DNA of 64,000 nucleotides, taken from positions 27,845 through 91,844 of the forward strand of contig NZ_BCQQ01000007.1 in assembly GCF_001552155.1 (NCBI RefSeq). The letters are read 5' to 3'. Positions 52,765 through 61,478 of the stretch are shown piece after piece (positions within the stretch are counted from its first letter, which is position 1; the number at the start of each line of letters is the position of its first letter). The notes beneath the pieces were generated by a model, which made no database searches, was not told where the DNA came from, and was given only the letters and a program-made list of their open reading frames with translations. Position numbers and translations under genes: made by a program. The DNA comes from Actinomadura formosensis NBRC 14204. GTDB lineage: Bacteria; Actinomycetota; Actinomycetes; Streptosporangiales; Streptosporangiaceae.

Positions 52765-53080
52765 CGTCCCGGCGTCCGCGCACCCGGTCCGGAGGGGGCA
52801 TCCCAGCCCCGCTTAGACCGTTGCAAGACCGTTGTGAGGGTGGCCGTGGGGCACTGTAAGACCGTCCCACGGCAGCCTTGTCACGTACTCGTGACCGCCG
52901 GATACACTGTTGTTATCAGCAACAGGAGCGCCGCCACGCACCGTCAATGTACCGAGCCAGGCGCAAAACGGGTACGGTTGTACCCGTGACTGACGCATGG
53001 CTCATCAGGCACCGGTTCGTGTGGTACACGCGCGCGTTGATGGGCCCACGAAAGCCCTGACCATCGAGGGGGTCGAGCCA
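52765..53080. promoter_or_regulatory. Region upstream of DUF3073 gene with short dyads
   Basis: 316 bases without a convincing gene. GTCACG-TACT-CGTGAC lies near 52880-52895, and CTGTTG-TTATCAG-CAACAG near 52907-52925, both short dyads. TACACT at 52903-52908 could be a -10 box, though I see no well-spaced -35. An open frame from 52997 runs into the DUF3073 gene. Confidence 0.45.
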
Positions 53081-53287
53081 ATGGGTCGCGGCCGAGCCAA
53101 GGCCAAGCAGGTAAAGGTTGCCCGGCAGCTCAAGTACAACACCGGCAACACGGACCTCGACCGCCTGAAGAGCGAACTGGGAGTCAACGACTCCGGCGAC
53201 AGCTCCTATGACGAGCTCGCCGAGAAGTACGCCGACTACGCCGACGACTACGGCACCGAGGACCGCAAGGACGGCACCTCCGGTTGA
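53081..53287 (+). CDS. DUF3073 family protein
   Basis: A 68-residue protein: MGRGRAKAKQVKVARQLKY, then an acidic half with SYDELAEKYADYADDYG. This is the DUF3073 family, conserved beside purM in actinobacteria, function unknown; the basic N-terminus suggests RNA or DNA binding. The ATG at 53081 fits the family start, with GAGGGG 9 bases upstream. A strong hairpin terminator follows. Confidence 0.92.
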   Translation: MGRGRAKAKQVKVARQLKYNTGNTDLDRLKSELGVNDSGDSSYDELAEKYADYADDYGTEDRKDGTSG

Positions 53288-53300
53288 CCGGCCGACAGGA

Positions 53301-53331
53301 CGCCACTGCCCGCCCCGGGCAGTGGCGTTTG
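53301..53331. terminator. Hairpin terminator after DUF3073
   Basis: 12-bp perfect stem (CGCCACTGCCCG with complement), 3-base loop, then TTTG. Clear intrinsic terminator. Confidence 0.85.
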
Positions 53332-53361
53332 TCGTGACTTCTGCCTTGTCGTGACTTCTGC
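53329..53361. repeat. Direct repeat of 16 bases, period 17
   Basis: TTGTCGTGACTTCTGC occurs at 53329-53344 and 53346-53361. It overlaps the terminator tail. Nearby, CGGCAGACCCCGG is also repeated (around 53554-53582). Confidence 0.75.
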
Positions 53362-53473
53362 ATGTTCGCCGCGGTCTTCCCTCATGGGGGTGTGTGGGTC
53401 ATGGTCTCCGTCGGCCGCCGAGAGCGCCTCTGGGGCGACTTCGGCGGCTAGTGCTTCCCGTGTGACGTCTGAG

Positions 53474-53504
53474 GGCTGAGAGGCGCTCAGCGCGCCTCTC
53501 AGCC
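53474..53504. terminator. Hairpin downstream of purM
   Basis: 13-bp perfect stem (GGCTGAGAGGCGC with complement), 5-base loop. It lies 82 bases beyond the purM stop on the minus strand and probably ends the purF-purM transcript. No T-run. Confidence 0.6.
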
Positions 53505-53585
53505 GGTCACACGCTCGTTTCCAGGTCGCGCCGGCCCTCTCGGGCCACCGGTCGGCAGACCCCGGCCTTCGGCAGACCCCGGGCC

Positions 53586-54611
53586 TCAGACCAGGGTCGC
53601 CTTTCCGATGCCCTCGGTGATCTCGCCGAGCACCCAGGCGGGCACGCCGCGGGAGGTCAGCAGGCGGAGCGCCTCGTCGGCGCCGTCCGGGCTCACGATC
53701 GCGGCCATTCCGACACCGAGGTTGAACGTCTTGTCCATCTCGGGCTGGGGCACGTTCCCGTGGGCTTGCAGGACGCGGAACAGGGCCGGAACCTCCCACG
53801 AGGAGCGGTTCAGCACGGCGTCCACGGTCGATGGCAGGGAGCGTGCCAGGTTCGCCGCGAGCCCGCCGCCCGTGATGTGCGCGAAGGCGCGCACTCCGCC
53901 CGCCTGGGTCAGCGCCAGGCAGTCCTTGGCGTAGATGCGCGTCGGGGTGAGGAGTTCCTCACCCAGCGGACGGTCGAGTTCGGCGGGCTCGGCTTCGAGA
54001 GTGAGGCCGGTCGTGGCCAGGATGTGCCGGACGAGCGAGTACCCGTTCGAGTGGATGCCGGACGAGGCCATGGCGAGGACGACGTCCCCTGCGCGCACAC
54101 GATCCGGGCCCAGGATCTCGTCGGCCTCGACGACGCCCGTCCCGGCGCCCGCCAGGTCGAACTCGTCCGCGTCCAGCAGGCCGGGGTGCTCGGCGGTCTC
54201 GCCGCCGACGAGGGCGCATCCGGCCAGGGCGCAGGCGTCCGCGATCCCGCCGACGATGTCGGCGATCCGCTCTGGGACGACCTTGCCGCAGGCGATGTAG
54301 TCGGTCATGAACAGCGGCTCGGCACCGCACACGGCCAGATCGTCGATGACCATGCCGACCAGGTCGTGCCCGACCGTGTCATAGATGCCGAGACGTCGTG
54401 CCAGGTCGACCTTGGTACCGACACCGTCCGTGGACGTCGCGAGCAGGGGACGCTTGTACTTCAGCAAGGCCGAGGCGTCGAAGAGCCCCGCGAACCCACT
54501 GACGTCGTCGACGACCTCGGGGCGACGCGAACGCGCCACCCGGGACTTCATCAGCTCGACGGCCCGTTCGCCCGCCGCGATGTCGACGCCGGCGGCCTCA
54601 TAGGACGTCAC
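53586..54611 (-). CDS. purM: Phosphoribosylformylglycinamidine cyclo-ligase (AIR synthetase)
   Basis: A 341-residue enzyme that closes the imidazole ring to AIR, the fifth step of purine synthesis, using ATP. Family landmarks: SYEAAGVDIAAGERAVE, DDVSGFAGLFD, SGIHSNGYSLVR, HITGGGLAANLAR and FNLGVGM. GTG start overlaps the purF stop (GTGA), so translation is coupled. Intact length. Confidence 0.97.
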   Translation of the reverse strand: MTSYEAAGVDIAAGERAVELMKSRVARSRRPEVVDDVSGFAGLFDASALLKYKRPLLATSTDGVGTKVDLARRLGIYDTVGHDLVGMVIDDLAVCGAEPLFMTDYIACGKVVPERIADIVGGIADACALAGCALVGGETAEHPGLLDADEFDLAGAGTGVVEADEILGPDRVRAGDVVLAMASSGIHSNGYSLVRHILATTGLTLEAEPAELDRPLGEELLTPTRIYAKDCLALTQAGGVRAFAHITGGGLAANLARSLPSTVDAVLNRSSWEVPALFRVLQAHGNVPQPEMDKTFNLGVGMAAIVSPDGADEALRLLTSRGVPAWVLGEITEGIGKATLV

Positions 54612-56062
54612 CGGCCGACCTCCAGCAGGTGCTTGCCGCGGGCGTCCTGCTCCACCGGGATGGGGTAGACGCCGTCGAAGCACGCCCGGCACAGGTTGTC
54701 CTTGGCGATCTGGGAGGCGGAGATGAGCTGGTCCAGGGAGATGTAGCCGAGCGAGTCGGCGCCGATGGAGTCGCGGATCTCCTCCACCGACAGGTCCCCG
54801 GCGATCAGCTCGGCGCGGGTCGCGAAGTCGATGCCGTAGAAGCAGGGCCAGGACACGGGCGGGCTGGAGATCCGGACGTGCACCTCGGCGGCGCCCGCGT
54901 CCCGCAGCATCGCCACGATCGCACGCTGGGTGTTGCCTCGCACGATCGAGTCGTCCACGACGACCAGCCGCTTGCCTTCGATCGCCTCGCGCAGCGGATT
55001 CAGCTTGAGGCGGATGCCGAGCTTCCGGATCGTCTGGGACGGCTGGATGAACGTCCGCCCCACATAGGAGTTCTTCACCAGTCCCTGGCCGTAGGGAATG
55101 CCGGACGCCTCCGCGTAGCCGATCGCGGCGGGGGTGCCCGACTCCGGCGTCGGGATGACCATGTCGGCCTCGACGGGGTGCTCGCGGGCCAGCCGGCGTC
55201 CTACCTCGACGCGGGTGGCCTGGACGCTGCGTCCGGCGATCGTCGTGTCGGGCCGGGCCAGGTACACGTACTCGAACAGGCAGCCCTTGGGGCGCGCCTT
55301 GGCGAACCGCTCGGACCGCACGCCGGCGCCGTCGATCGCGACCAGCTCGCCCGGCTCGATCTCCCGGACGAGGCGGGCGCCGACGATGTCGAGCGCGGCC
55401 GTCTCGGACGCCACCACCCAGCCGCCGGCCTCCAGGGCGCCGAGGACGAGCGGCCGGACGCCCTCGGGGTCGCGGGCGGCGTAGAGCGTTCCCTCGTCCA
55501 TGAAGACCAGGGAGTACGCGCCGCGCGTGTCCGGGAGGATCTCCCTGGCCGCCGCCGTGGGGCCGCCCTCGCCGTGGAGGGCGAGCAGCGCCGTCAGGAC
55601 CTCGGTGTCGGTCGTCGCGGTCAGCACCCCCGGCTCCAGCCGCCCGGCCAGCTCCGGGGTGTTGATCAGGTTGCCGTTGTGGACGAGCGCGAGCCCGCCC
55701 TCGTCCGTCGAGCGGAACGTGGGCTGCGCGTTCTCCCACGTGGGCGACCCGGTCGTGGAGTAGCGGCAGTGGCCCACGGCGATGTGGCCGCGCAGGGTGT
55801 TCAGCACCGACTCGTCGAAGACCTGGGCGACGAGGCCCATGTCCTTGAACACGACGATGCGCGAGCCGTCGCTGACGGCGATTCCCGCCGATTCTTGCCC
55901 GCGGTGCTGGAGCGCGTACAGGCCGTAGTAGGTGAGCTTGCTCACCTCGGCCCGCGACGCCTGGTCCGCGGGGACCCAGACGCCGAACACACCGCAGGCG
56001 TCCTGCGGAGCGCGGTCGGAGGGATCGATGTCGTGGCTCAGACGTCCGTCACGGAGAGGCAC
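54608..56062 (-). CDS. purF: Amidophosphoribosyltransferase
   Basis: A 484-residue enzyme for the committed step of purine synthesis: PRPP plus glutamine to phosphoribosylamine. A propeptide of about 22 residues precedes DACGVFGVW, where Cys becomes the N-terminal nucleophile. HRGQESAGIAV and VVVDDSIVRGNTQR (PRPP loop) are present. Cys residues in CFYGIDFA and LCRACFDGVYP fit the 4Fe-4S cluster of the Bacillus-type enzyme. GTG start. Confidence 0.98.
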   Translation of the reverse strand: MPLRDGRLSHDIDPSDRAPQDACGVFGVWVPADQASRAEVSKLTYYGLYALQHRGQESAGIAVSDGSRIVVFKDMGLVAQVFDESVLNTLRGHIAVGHCRYSTTGSPTWENAQPTFRSTDEGGLALVHNGNLINTPELAGRLEPGVLTATTDTEVLTALLALHGEGGPTAAAREILPDTRGAYSLVFMDEGTLYAARDPEGVRPLVLGALEAGGWVVASETAALDIVGARLVREIEPGELVAIDGAGVRSERFAKARPKGCLFEYVYLARPDTTIAGRSVQATRVEVGRRLAREHPVEADMVIPTPESGTPAAIGYAEASGIPYGQGLVKNSYVGRTFIQPSQTIRKLGIRLKLNPLREAIEGKRLVVVDDSIVRGNTQRAIVAMLRDAGAAEVHVRISSPPVSWPCFYGIDFATRAELIAGDLSVEEIRDSIGADSLGYISLDQLISASQIAKDNLCRACFDGVYPIPVEQDARGKHLLEVGR

Positions 56063-56165
56063 GGCAATCAGTCTAGATGCCCGATTCGCCTGCTCCGATC
56101 GGTGGCCTGCCCCAACGGCGCCTCACCCCTCTCCAACAGGGCGGATACTCCCGTACAACGAGGTC

Positions 56166-56609
56166 TCAATCGAGGGGCAGGGGGAGATGGCCCGACAGGT
56201 CTGCGCGTGCGCCGCTGGCACGTACGCGTCCGTCCGCGATCGCGTCCGCCCAGGCCAGGCGGCCCGTGGCCAGAGCAACCCAGACGGTAGCGTCCATCTC
56301 CACCACATTCGGCGGGGTACCGCGGGTATGGTGCGGGCCGTCGATGCACTGGACGGCGGCGTGCGGAGGGACTCGGACCTCCACCGAACGGCCCGGGGCC
56401 AACTCGGCGAGCCGGTCGAGCAGGAACCGCACCGCCCCCTTCACCACCGGACGGGACGGTTCGGCGCCTCCTGCCTCGACACAGGCGAGGACGGTGTCCA
56501 GCGCGGCCCGGCGCAGTTCGGCGGGCTCGTCGGCACCGATGTAGGGCGCCAGCCCGAGCGCGGCGCGCTGCTCGTTCAGGACGAGGGGAGAAAGCGGAGT
56601 TCGGGGCAT
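56166..56609 (-). CDS. Sterol carrier (SCP2-like) family protein
   Basis: A 147-residue SCP2-fold protein with [40 protein letters not shown] and [13 protein letters not shown] at the end. The family binds lipids or lacks known ligand. It lies upstream of purF on the same strand, as in Streptomyces, 103 bases from it. The ATG at 56609 is chosen since the upstream frame overlaps the divergent kinase gene. Confidence 0.85.
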   Translation of the reverse strand: MPRTPLSPLVLNEQRAALGLAPYIGADEPAELRRAALDTVLACVEAGGAEPSRPVVKGAVRFLLDRLAELAPGRSVEVRVPPHAAVQCIDGPHHTRGTPPNVVEMDATVWVALATGRLAWADAIADGRVRASGARADLSGHLPLPLD

Positions 56610-56729
56610 CGCACATGACGCTACCCGGTCGGTCGCGGTGCGGCGCAGACGATAGAAAGGACCCCGATCAGCCACGGGGGGAGCAGGTGACCGGGGACGC
56701 GGTCCCCGGCGGACACGGAGGTTCGTCAG

Positions 56730-58661
56730 ATGCCCGAGGCGCTGCCTCTGCAACCCGGTGACCCGAGAAAACTCGGCTCGTTCGAGATCACGGGCCGGCT
56801 CGGCGTCGGTGAGCAGGGCGCCGTCTTCCTCGGCGGGGACCCGGCCGGCGGCCCCGTCGCCGTGAAGGTCCTGCACGTGCGGCTCAGCGGCGAGCCCGCC
56901 GCCGGGTCACGGTTCGCCGACGCCTTCTCCGCCGCCCGGAAGGTGTCCGGGTTCTGCACGGCGGCGATCCTGGCCGCCGATGTGGACGGTGACCGTCCCT
57001 ACGTGGTGAGCGAATGCGTGGACGGGCCGTCCCTCCAGCAGCTCGTGGACGAGGAGGGCCCGCGTGGAGGCATCGTCGTCGAGCGTGTGGCGGTCGGTAT
57101 GGCGGTCGCTCTCGCGGCGGTCCATCGGGCGGGCGCCCTTCATCACAACCTGAAGCCGGGGAACGTTCTGCTGGGCCCGAACGGGCCCCGGATGAGCGAC
57201 TTCGGCATAGTCCATGCCTTGGACGCGGTCAACGCGGCTTTCACGGGGCACAACACGGAGGACCCGTCCTACAAGGCCCCTGAGCAGTTGAGCGGGATGG
57301 GCCTCGGGCCGGCCGCGGACGTGTTCTCATGGGCGGCGACCCTTCTGTTCGCCGCTACGGGCAAGCCGCCGTTCGGGGACGGTTCACCGTCCGAGGTGAT
57401 GCAGCGGATCGTCTACGACGAGCCGGATCTGTCGGGCGCCCCCGATTCCCTGCACGAGGTCATGACCGCTGCTCTGGCCAAGGACCCCGCACAGCGTCCT
57501 ACGGCGGCGCAGATCCTTGAACGGCTTCTGGGCGCGACGAGCCCGCTCCCCGGCCGCCTGCCGCCTTCCATGGCCGAGGAGGGGCGTGCCTTGGCTGCGG
57601 GTACGGCCCCCCAACAGACGGCCCCCCAACAGACGGCCCCCCAACAGACGGCCCCCCAACAGACGGCTCCCCAACAGACGGCTCCCCAACAGGCGGCGGG
57701 TACGGCTCCCCAACAGGCGGCGGATCCGGCCCCCCGGCAGAACGTCCCGCCGCCGAGTCCTCCCCTGGGGGCGCCCCAGCGTCCGCTGGGAGTCGCTCCC
57801 CAGCTCGGGTTCACATCACCCGGCCCTGCGCAGGGTGCCCCGGCGCCGGCCTTGCCCCTTTTCGGGAAGCTCTCGCTCACGCGCCGACCGCGCCCCGCGC
57901 CGGAGCCCGAGCCCGAGCCGCTCGCCGATCTGGACCCGGCGGCCTTCGAGGCGACCACGACCTTCCACGCCGTCGGCTCGGACCGTCAGGAGGAGCCGGC
58001 CCCGGCCGACCAGACCGCGAGGTTCGACGCGGTCGGTCCCGACCCCACGGCCATGTTCGACGCGGTCGACCTTCAGGAGCACGCGAACGGCGCCGCGTCC
58101 GCCCCGCACTTCGTCCCGGGTCTCGGGCGTGGGCGCGACACAGGCGAACGCGGCGCGTCACCGTTGTCGTCCATCGTGAAGATGCGGCGTCCCAGCAACC
58201 ATGTGCTCGGCGTCGCCCTCTCGCTGTTCATCGGCGTCGGCGTCGGTATCGCCATCATCACGCTGGTGTTGTGGCCTCAACTCAAAGACGACGGCGGCGG
58301 CCCGCCTCCGAACAGCACGAACACGTCCAGCAACCGTCCGGTGACGACAATCCCGGCTTCGTTCGCGGGGACGTGGAAGGGGACCGCCGTCAACACCAAC
58401 CGCAAGGTGGCCTTCCCGGTGGAGGTCACTTTCGAGGCAGGCGGCACCACCGCGCACGCGGTGTATCCACGGGAGAAGTGCACCGGCACCCTAACGCTGA
58501 CCAGTGGCACAGAGAGCGTGCTGAAGATGAACCTGGCCATTGCCAAGCCGTGCACCAGTGGAGTCGTCGAAGTCACCCGGCGGCCGGATGGGACGCTGCA
58601 ATACATGTGGAACAGGCCGGGGACGGGGCTCGGCTACGGCGGCAAGCTCACCCGCGGCTGA
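56730..58661 (+). CDS. Membrane-anchored Ser/Thr protein kinase-like protein, probable pseudokinase
   Basis: A 643-residue protein. The kinase domain covers 16-275, with [12 protein letters not shown], the ATP Lys in VAVKVL (K46) and the DFG motif at 157-159. The catalytic loop, normally HRDLKPxN, reads HHNLKPGN (138-144): the catalytic base Asp is Asn140 and the Arg is His. Phosphotransfer should be severely impaired. A disordered linker with six APQQT-type repeats follows, then one transmembrane helix near 488-510 and an extracellular domain of about 125 residues. It may sense an envelope signal and act as a scaffold. Confidence 0.85.
   Translation: MPEALPLQPGDPRKLGSFEITGRLGVGEQGAVFLGGDPAGGPVAVKVLHVRLSGEPAAGSRFADAFSAARKVSGFCTAAILAADVDGDRPYVVSECVDGPSLQQLVDEEGPRGGIVVERVAVGMAVALAAVHRAGALHHNLKPGNVLLGPNGPRMSDFGIVHALDAVNAAFTGHNTEDPSYKAPEQLSGMGLGPAADVFSWAATLLFAATGKPPFGDGSPSEVMQRIVYDEPDLSGAPDSLHEVMTAALAKDPAQRPTAAQILERLLGATSPLPGRLPPSMAEEGRALAAGTAPQQTAPQQTAPQQTAPQQTAPQQTAPQQAAGTAPQQAADPAPRQNVPPPSPPLGAPQRPLGVAPQLGFTSPGPAQGAPAPALPLFGKLSLTRRPRPAPEPEPEPLADLDPAAFEATTTFHAVGSDRQEEPAPADQTARFDAVGPDPTAMFDAVDLQEHANGAASAPHFVPGLGRGRDTGERGASPLSSIVKMRRPSNHVLGVALSLFIGVGVGIAIITLVLWPQLKDDGGGPPPNSTNTSSNRPVTTIPASFAGTWKGTAVNTNRKVAFPVEVTFEAGGTTAHAVYPREKCTGTLTLTSGTESVLKMNLAIAKPCTSGVVEVTRRPDGTLQYMWNRPGTGLGYGGKLTRG
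57606..57695 (+). repeat. 15-bp minisatellite inside the kinase linker
   Basis: Six units of 15 bases encode APQQT five times and APQQA once. The first four are identical at DNA level (GCCCCCCAACAGACG). Likely to vary in copy number between strains. Encoded linker would be flexible. Confidence 0.9.
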
Positions 58662-58817
58662 CCTGGGGCCAGGCCCCGGGCAACAAAAAAGCCACATCTG
58701 GCAAGATGCCCAGTTTGTCATCTCATATCAGGACAGTTCCGCTAAGGTTTTCCCTCGGTCGAAAAATCGATCATGTGAAGGGGCTCGCCGAGCGATCCCC
58801 CGACTGAAGGAGAGGCC
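58662..58817. other. Gap between kinase and subtilisin genes
   Basis: GGGGCC-A-GGCCCC at about 58665-58677, followed after GGGCAAC by AAAAAA, is a weak terminator. A/T-rich patches at 58715-58760 may hold the subtilisin promoter. GAAGGAGAGG precedes its TTG. Confidence 0.45.
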
Positions 58818-59981
58818 TTGCGGGCTGTCCATCGAAGGCTGCTGCTGGCCGGCGCGGTCGCGACGTGCCTGGGCGCCGCCGCCGCGCTCCCCGTGCTCGC
58901 CGACGACTCCGGGTCCCTCGTGCAGGTGACCGCGGCGAAGGGCACCCCCGTGCCCGGCCAGTACATCGTCACGCTGAAGGCCGGGGCGTCCTCCGACGCC
59001 GCCGCCAAGAAGGTCAACGCCACGGGCGTCAAGCACTTCGACGGCGTCCTGAACGGCTTCGCCGCCCGGCTCACCGACGACCAGCTGAACAAGCTGCGCC
59101 ACGACAACCGCGTCGCCGCGATCGAGCAGGACCAGGTCATCAAGGCGAACACGACCCAGTACTCCCCCCTGCCCTGGGGACTCGACCGGATCGACCAGCG
59201 GTCCAGGACGCTCTCCAAGAGCTACTACTACAAGTCGTCCGGCAGCGGCGTGAACGCCTACATCATCGACAGCGGCCTCGACGTCACGCACAAGGAGTTC
59301 GGGGGCCGCGCCTCCATCGCCTGGACGGCGAAGTCGTTCGGCGGCGACGGAAGTGACTGCAACGGTCACGGCACCCACGTCGCGGGCATCATCGGCTCCA
59401 AGACCTACGGCGCCGCCAAGTCCGTCAACCTGCGGGCGCTGCGCGTCCTCGACTGTGACGGCTCCGGCTACGTGTCGGAGGTGATCGACGCCGTCAATTG
59501 GCTGCGCACCCACGCCGCCAAGCCGGCCGTCGCGAACATGTCCATCGGCGGGCCGAAGTCCACGGCACTGAACACCGCCGTGATGAACCTGTCCAAGTCC
59601 GGGGTCTTCGTATCCGTCGCCGCGGGCAACGACAACAAGGACGCCTGCAACTTCTCGCCGTCCAGCGCGAGCTGGGTCATGGCGGTCGGCGCGACCACCT
59701 CCTACGACAACCGCGCGTCCTTCTCCAACTGGGGCAAGTGCGTCGACATCAACGCGCCCGGTTACGGCATCTGGTCCACCGTCCCCGGCGGCGGAGCCCA
59801 GAAGTACAGCGGCACGTCCATGGCCACCCCCTACGTCAGCGGTGTCGCTGCGCTTTACCTGACCACCCACAGGTCGGCCGGCTTCCCGGAAGTGCAGAAG
59901 TGGCTGAACGACAACTCCACGCACAGCCTCAAGAACCTGCGTTCGCAGCCCAACCGGCTCCTCTACAAGGGCAAGCTGTGA
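58818..59981 (+). CDS. Subtilisin-like serine protease (peptidase S8) with I9 propeptide
   Basis: A 387-residue secreted protease. Signal peptide residues 1-28 (LLLAGAVATCLGAAAALPVLA). The inhibitor I9 domain at 45-112 begins PGQYIVTLKAG. The catalytic triad is Asp in YIIDSGLDVTH, His in NGHGTHVAG, and Ser in SGTSMATP. A Cys pair (DCNGHG and LDCDG) suggests a disulphide. Start is a TTG with AAGGAG 8 bases upstream; no ATG or GTG near the ribosome site fits. Confidence 0.93.
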   Translation: MRAVHRRLLLAGAVATCLGAAAALPVLADDSGSLVQVTAAKGTPVPGQYIVTLKAGASSDAAAKKVNATGVKHFDGVLNGFAARLTDDQLNKLRHDNRVAAIEQDQVIKANTTQYSPLPWGLDRIDQRSRTLSKSYYYKSSGSGVNAYIIDSGLDVTHKEFGGRASIAWTAKSFGGDGSDCNGHGTHVAGIIGSKTYGAAKSVNLRALRVLDCDGSGYVSEVIDAVNWLRTHAAKPAVANMSIGGPKSTALNTAVMNLSKSGVFVSVAAGNDNKDACNFSPSSASWVMAVGATTSYDNRASFSNWGKCVDINAPGYGIWSTVPGGGAQKYSGTSMATPYVSGVAALYLTTHRSAGFPEVQKWLNDNSTHSLKNLRSQPNRLLYKGKL

Positions 59982-59999
59982 CACCTGTCGCGTAAAATG

Positions 60000-60030
60000 G
60001 CCCGGCTCCCAGCGAGGGAGCCGGGCTTCT
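60000..60030. terminator. Hairpin terminator after subtilisin gene
   Basis: 11-bp perfect stem GCCCGGCTCCC with complement, loop AGCGA, then TTCT. AAAA precedes, so it may also work on the other strand. Confidence 0.8.
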
Positions 60031-60155
60031 CGCGTGTGAAGCCGTCCCACCGCCCCCAGGGGTCTACCCTTGCCAGGCACAGACGGTTCCCTAATGCTCG
60101 CTGACCTTCGAGCCTGCGGACCTCCATACCCACGGCCGTGAGGAGAGGAGAACAC

Positions 60156-61115
60156 GTGGAGAGCCCCGCCTCCACGCGCCGGCATGGCGGACGACGCGTC
60201 GCCGCGGCGCTCGTGGCCATCACCGCCGCGCTGCCGCTGGCCGGCGCCGGCACGCCCGCCGCGATCGCGGCGCCGCCCGCCTCCGTCCCCCTGGACCCGG
60301 GCGACAGCGCCAAGTTCGCCAAGCTGAACCGTCAGATCGAGCAGCTCGACAAGGAGTACGGCGGCGACCTCGCCAAGCTGAAGGACGCCGAGTACGCGGC
60401 GAAGAAGGCGCTGAGCAAGTCCAACGCCCTCGAACGCGACCTCCAAGAGGCCCGCGACCTCGTCGCCCAGCTCGCCGCGACGCAGTACATGATGAACGGC
60501 GAGGACCCCACCGTCACCTTCCTGTCCGACGCCAACCCGAGCGACGTGCTCAGCAACGCGACCCTGGTCAGTCACCTCGCGCAGAACAAGGCCGCGAAGG
60601 TCGCGCAGATCCAGAAGCTCGTCAACGACCAGCTCCAGGCCCGCAAGCAGGCCCAGCAGAAGATGGCGGACCTGAAGAAGGAACTGAAGGACCTCAAGAG
60701 CCGCCAGGCCCAGATCAAGGCCCTGGTGAAGAGGTACAAGCCCGAATCGCCGAGCGTCGGCATGGGCGGTGTCACACCCCGCATGCTGAAGGTCAAGAAC
60801 ACCCTCGACGTGGAGTTCGGCCCCTTCCCCACGATCGGCTGCGTCCGCCTCACCGGCGACCCGCAGGACCACGGCACCGGCCACGCCTGCGACTTCATGG
60901 TCACGACCGGCGGCGTGATGGCGAGCGGCAGCGCCCAGGCCCTCGGCGACCAGACCGCCCAGTACGCCATCTCGCACGCGAGCGCCCTCGGCATCAAGTA
61001 CGTCATCTGGCGCCAGCGCATCTACGACATGCGCAGCCCCGGCTGGCGCGCCATGGAGAACCGCGGCGGCGTGACCGCCAACCACTACGACCACGTCCAC
61101 ATTTCGGTCTTCTAG
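60156..61115 (+). CDS. Secreted coiled-coil protein with ARB_07466-like C-terminal domain
   Basis: A 319-residue exported protein with a signal peptide (VAAALVAITAALPLAGAG). A coiled-coil follows at 50-190, resembling RipA/NlpC-type N-terminal domains (LNRQIEQLDKEYGGDLAKL). The C-terminal domain from about 205 has FGPFPTIGCVRLTGDPQDHG, ACDFMVTTGG, and NHYDHVHISVF. Similar proteins are found beside wall hydrolases; the C-terminal domain's conserved His residues could bind metal. GTG start with GAGGAG upstream. Confidence 0.83.
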   Translation: MESPASTRRHGGRRVAAALVAITAALPLAGAGTPAAIAAPPASVPLDPGDSAKFAKLNRQIEQLDKEYGGDLAKLKDAEYAAKKALSKSNALERDLQEARDLVAQLAATQYMMNGEDPTVTFLSDANPSDVLSNATLVSHLAQNKAAKVAQIQKLVNDQLQARKQAQQKMADLKKELKDLKSRQAQIKALVKRYKPESPSVGMGGVTPRMLKVKNTLDVEFGPFPTIGCVRLTGDPQDHGTGHACDFMVTTGGVMASGSAQALGDQTAQYAISHASALGIKYVIWRQRIYDMRSPGWRAMENRGGVTANHYDHVHISVF

Positions 61116-61136
61116 ACGTGGCGGTCCGCTGAACGT

Positions 61137-61168
61137 GTCAGGACGTCCTCGGCAGGGGACGTCCTGAC
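61137..61168. terminator. Hairpin between coiled-coil and small membrane protein genes
   Basis: 12-bp perfect stem GTCAGGACGTCC with complement, 8-base loop. Located between convergent genes, so it can act for both. No T-run. Confidence 0.6.
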
Positions 61169-61169
61169 G

Positions 61170-61385
61170 TCACCTCTTGCGGCCGAAGAGGAAGTAGCAG
61201 ATCGGCCCCGCGTAGTTGATGAAGGCGAGCACGCGCCACAGCCGCTTCGGGCCGTTGATCTGCTCGGCCGGCCGGCGCTGGATGTCGACCAGGGCGGCCG
61301 CCAGCAGCGTCACCTGCACCGCCCCGGCGCCCATGACGAGCGAGCGTTCCCGCCGGCTGAGCTCGGACCACTTCCTGCCACTCAC
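61170..61385 (-). CDS. Small membrane protein, PLDc_N-like
   Basis: A 71-residue protein with two predicted transmembrane helices (residues about 16-35, VMGAGAVQVTLLAAALVDI, and 48-66, RVLAFINYAGPICYFLFG) and a basic end FGRKR. It resembles the PLDc_N family of small membrane proteins with an RLWRVLAFIN segment. ATG start; the convergent gene ends 55 bases away. Function unknown. Confidence 0.8.
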   Translation of the reverse strand: MSGRKWSELSRRERSLVMGAGAVQVTLLAAALVDIQRRPAEQINGPKRLWRVLAFINYAGPICYFLFGRKR

Positions 61386-61478
61386 GATGTCCCCCCGAGG
61401 CCGGTTGTCCTCTCAGGCTAGCCGGGGGCGTACGGCGCGCCGAGGGCGCCCCGGTGGGGGGCGCCCTCGGCCGGCCGG

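Noticed and set aside
53586..55739. Long minus-strand frame joining purM with purF sequence
   Set aside because: The part over purF is out of the purF frame; purM proper begins at the GTG overlapping the purF stop.
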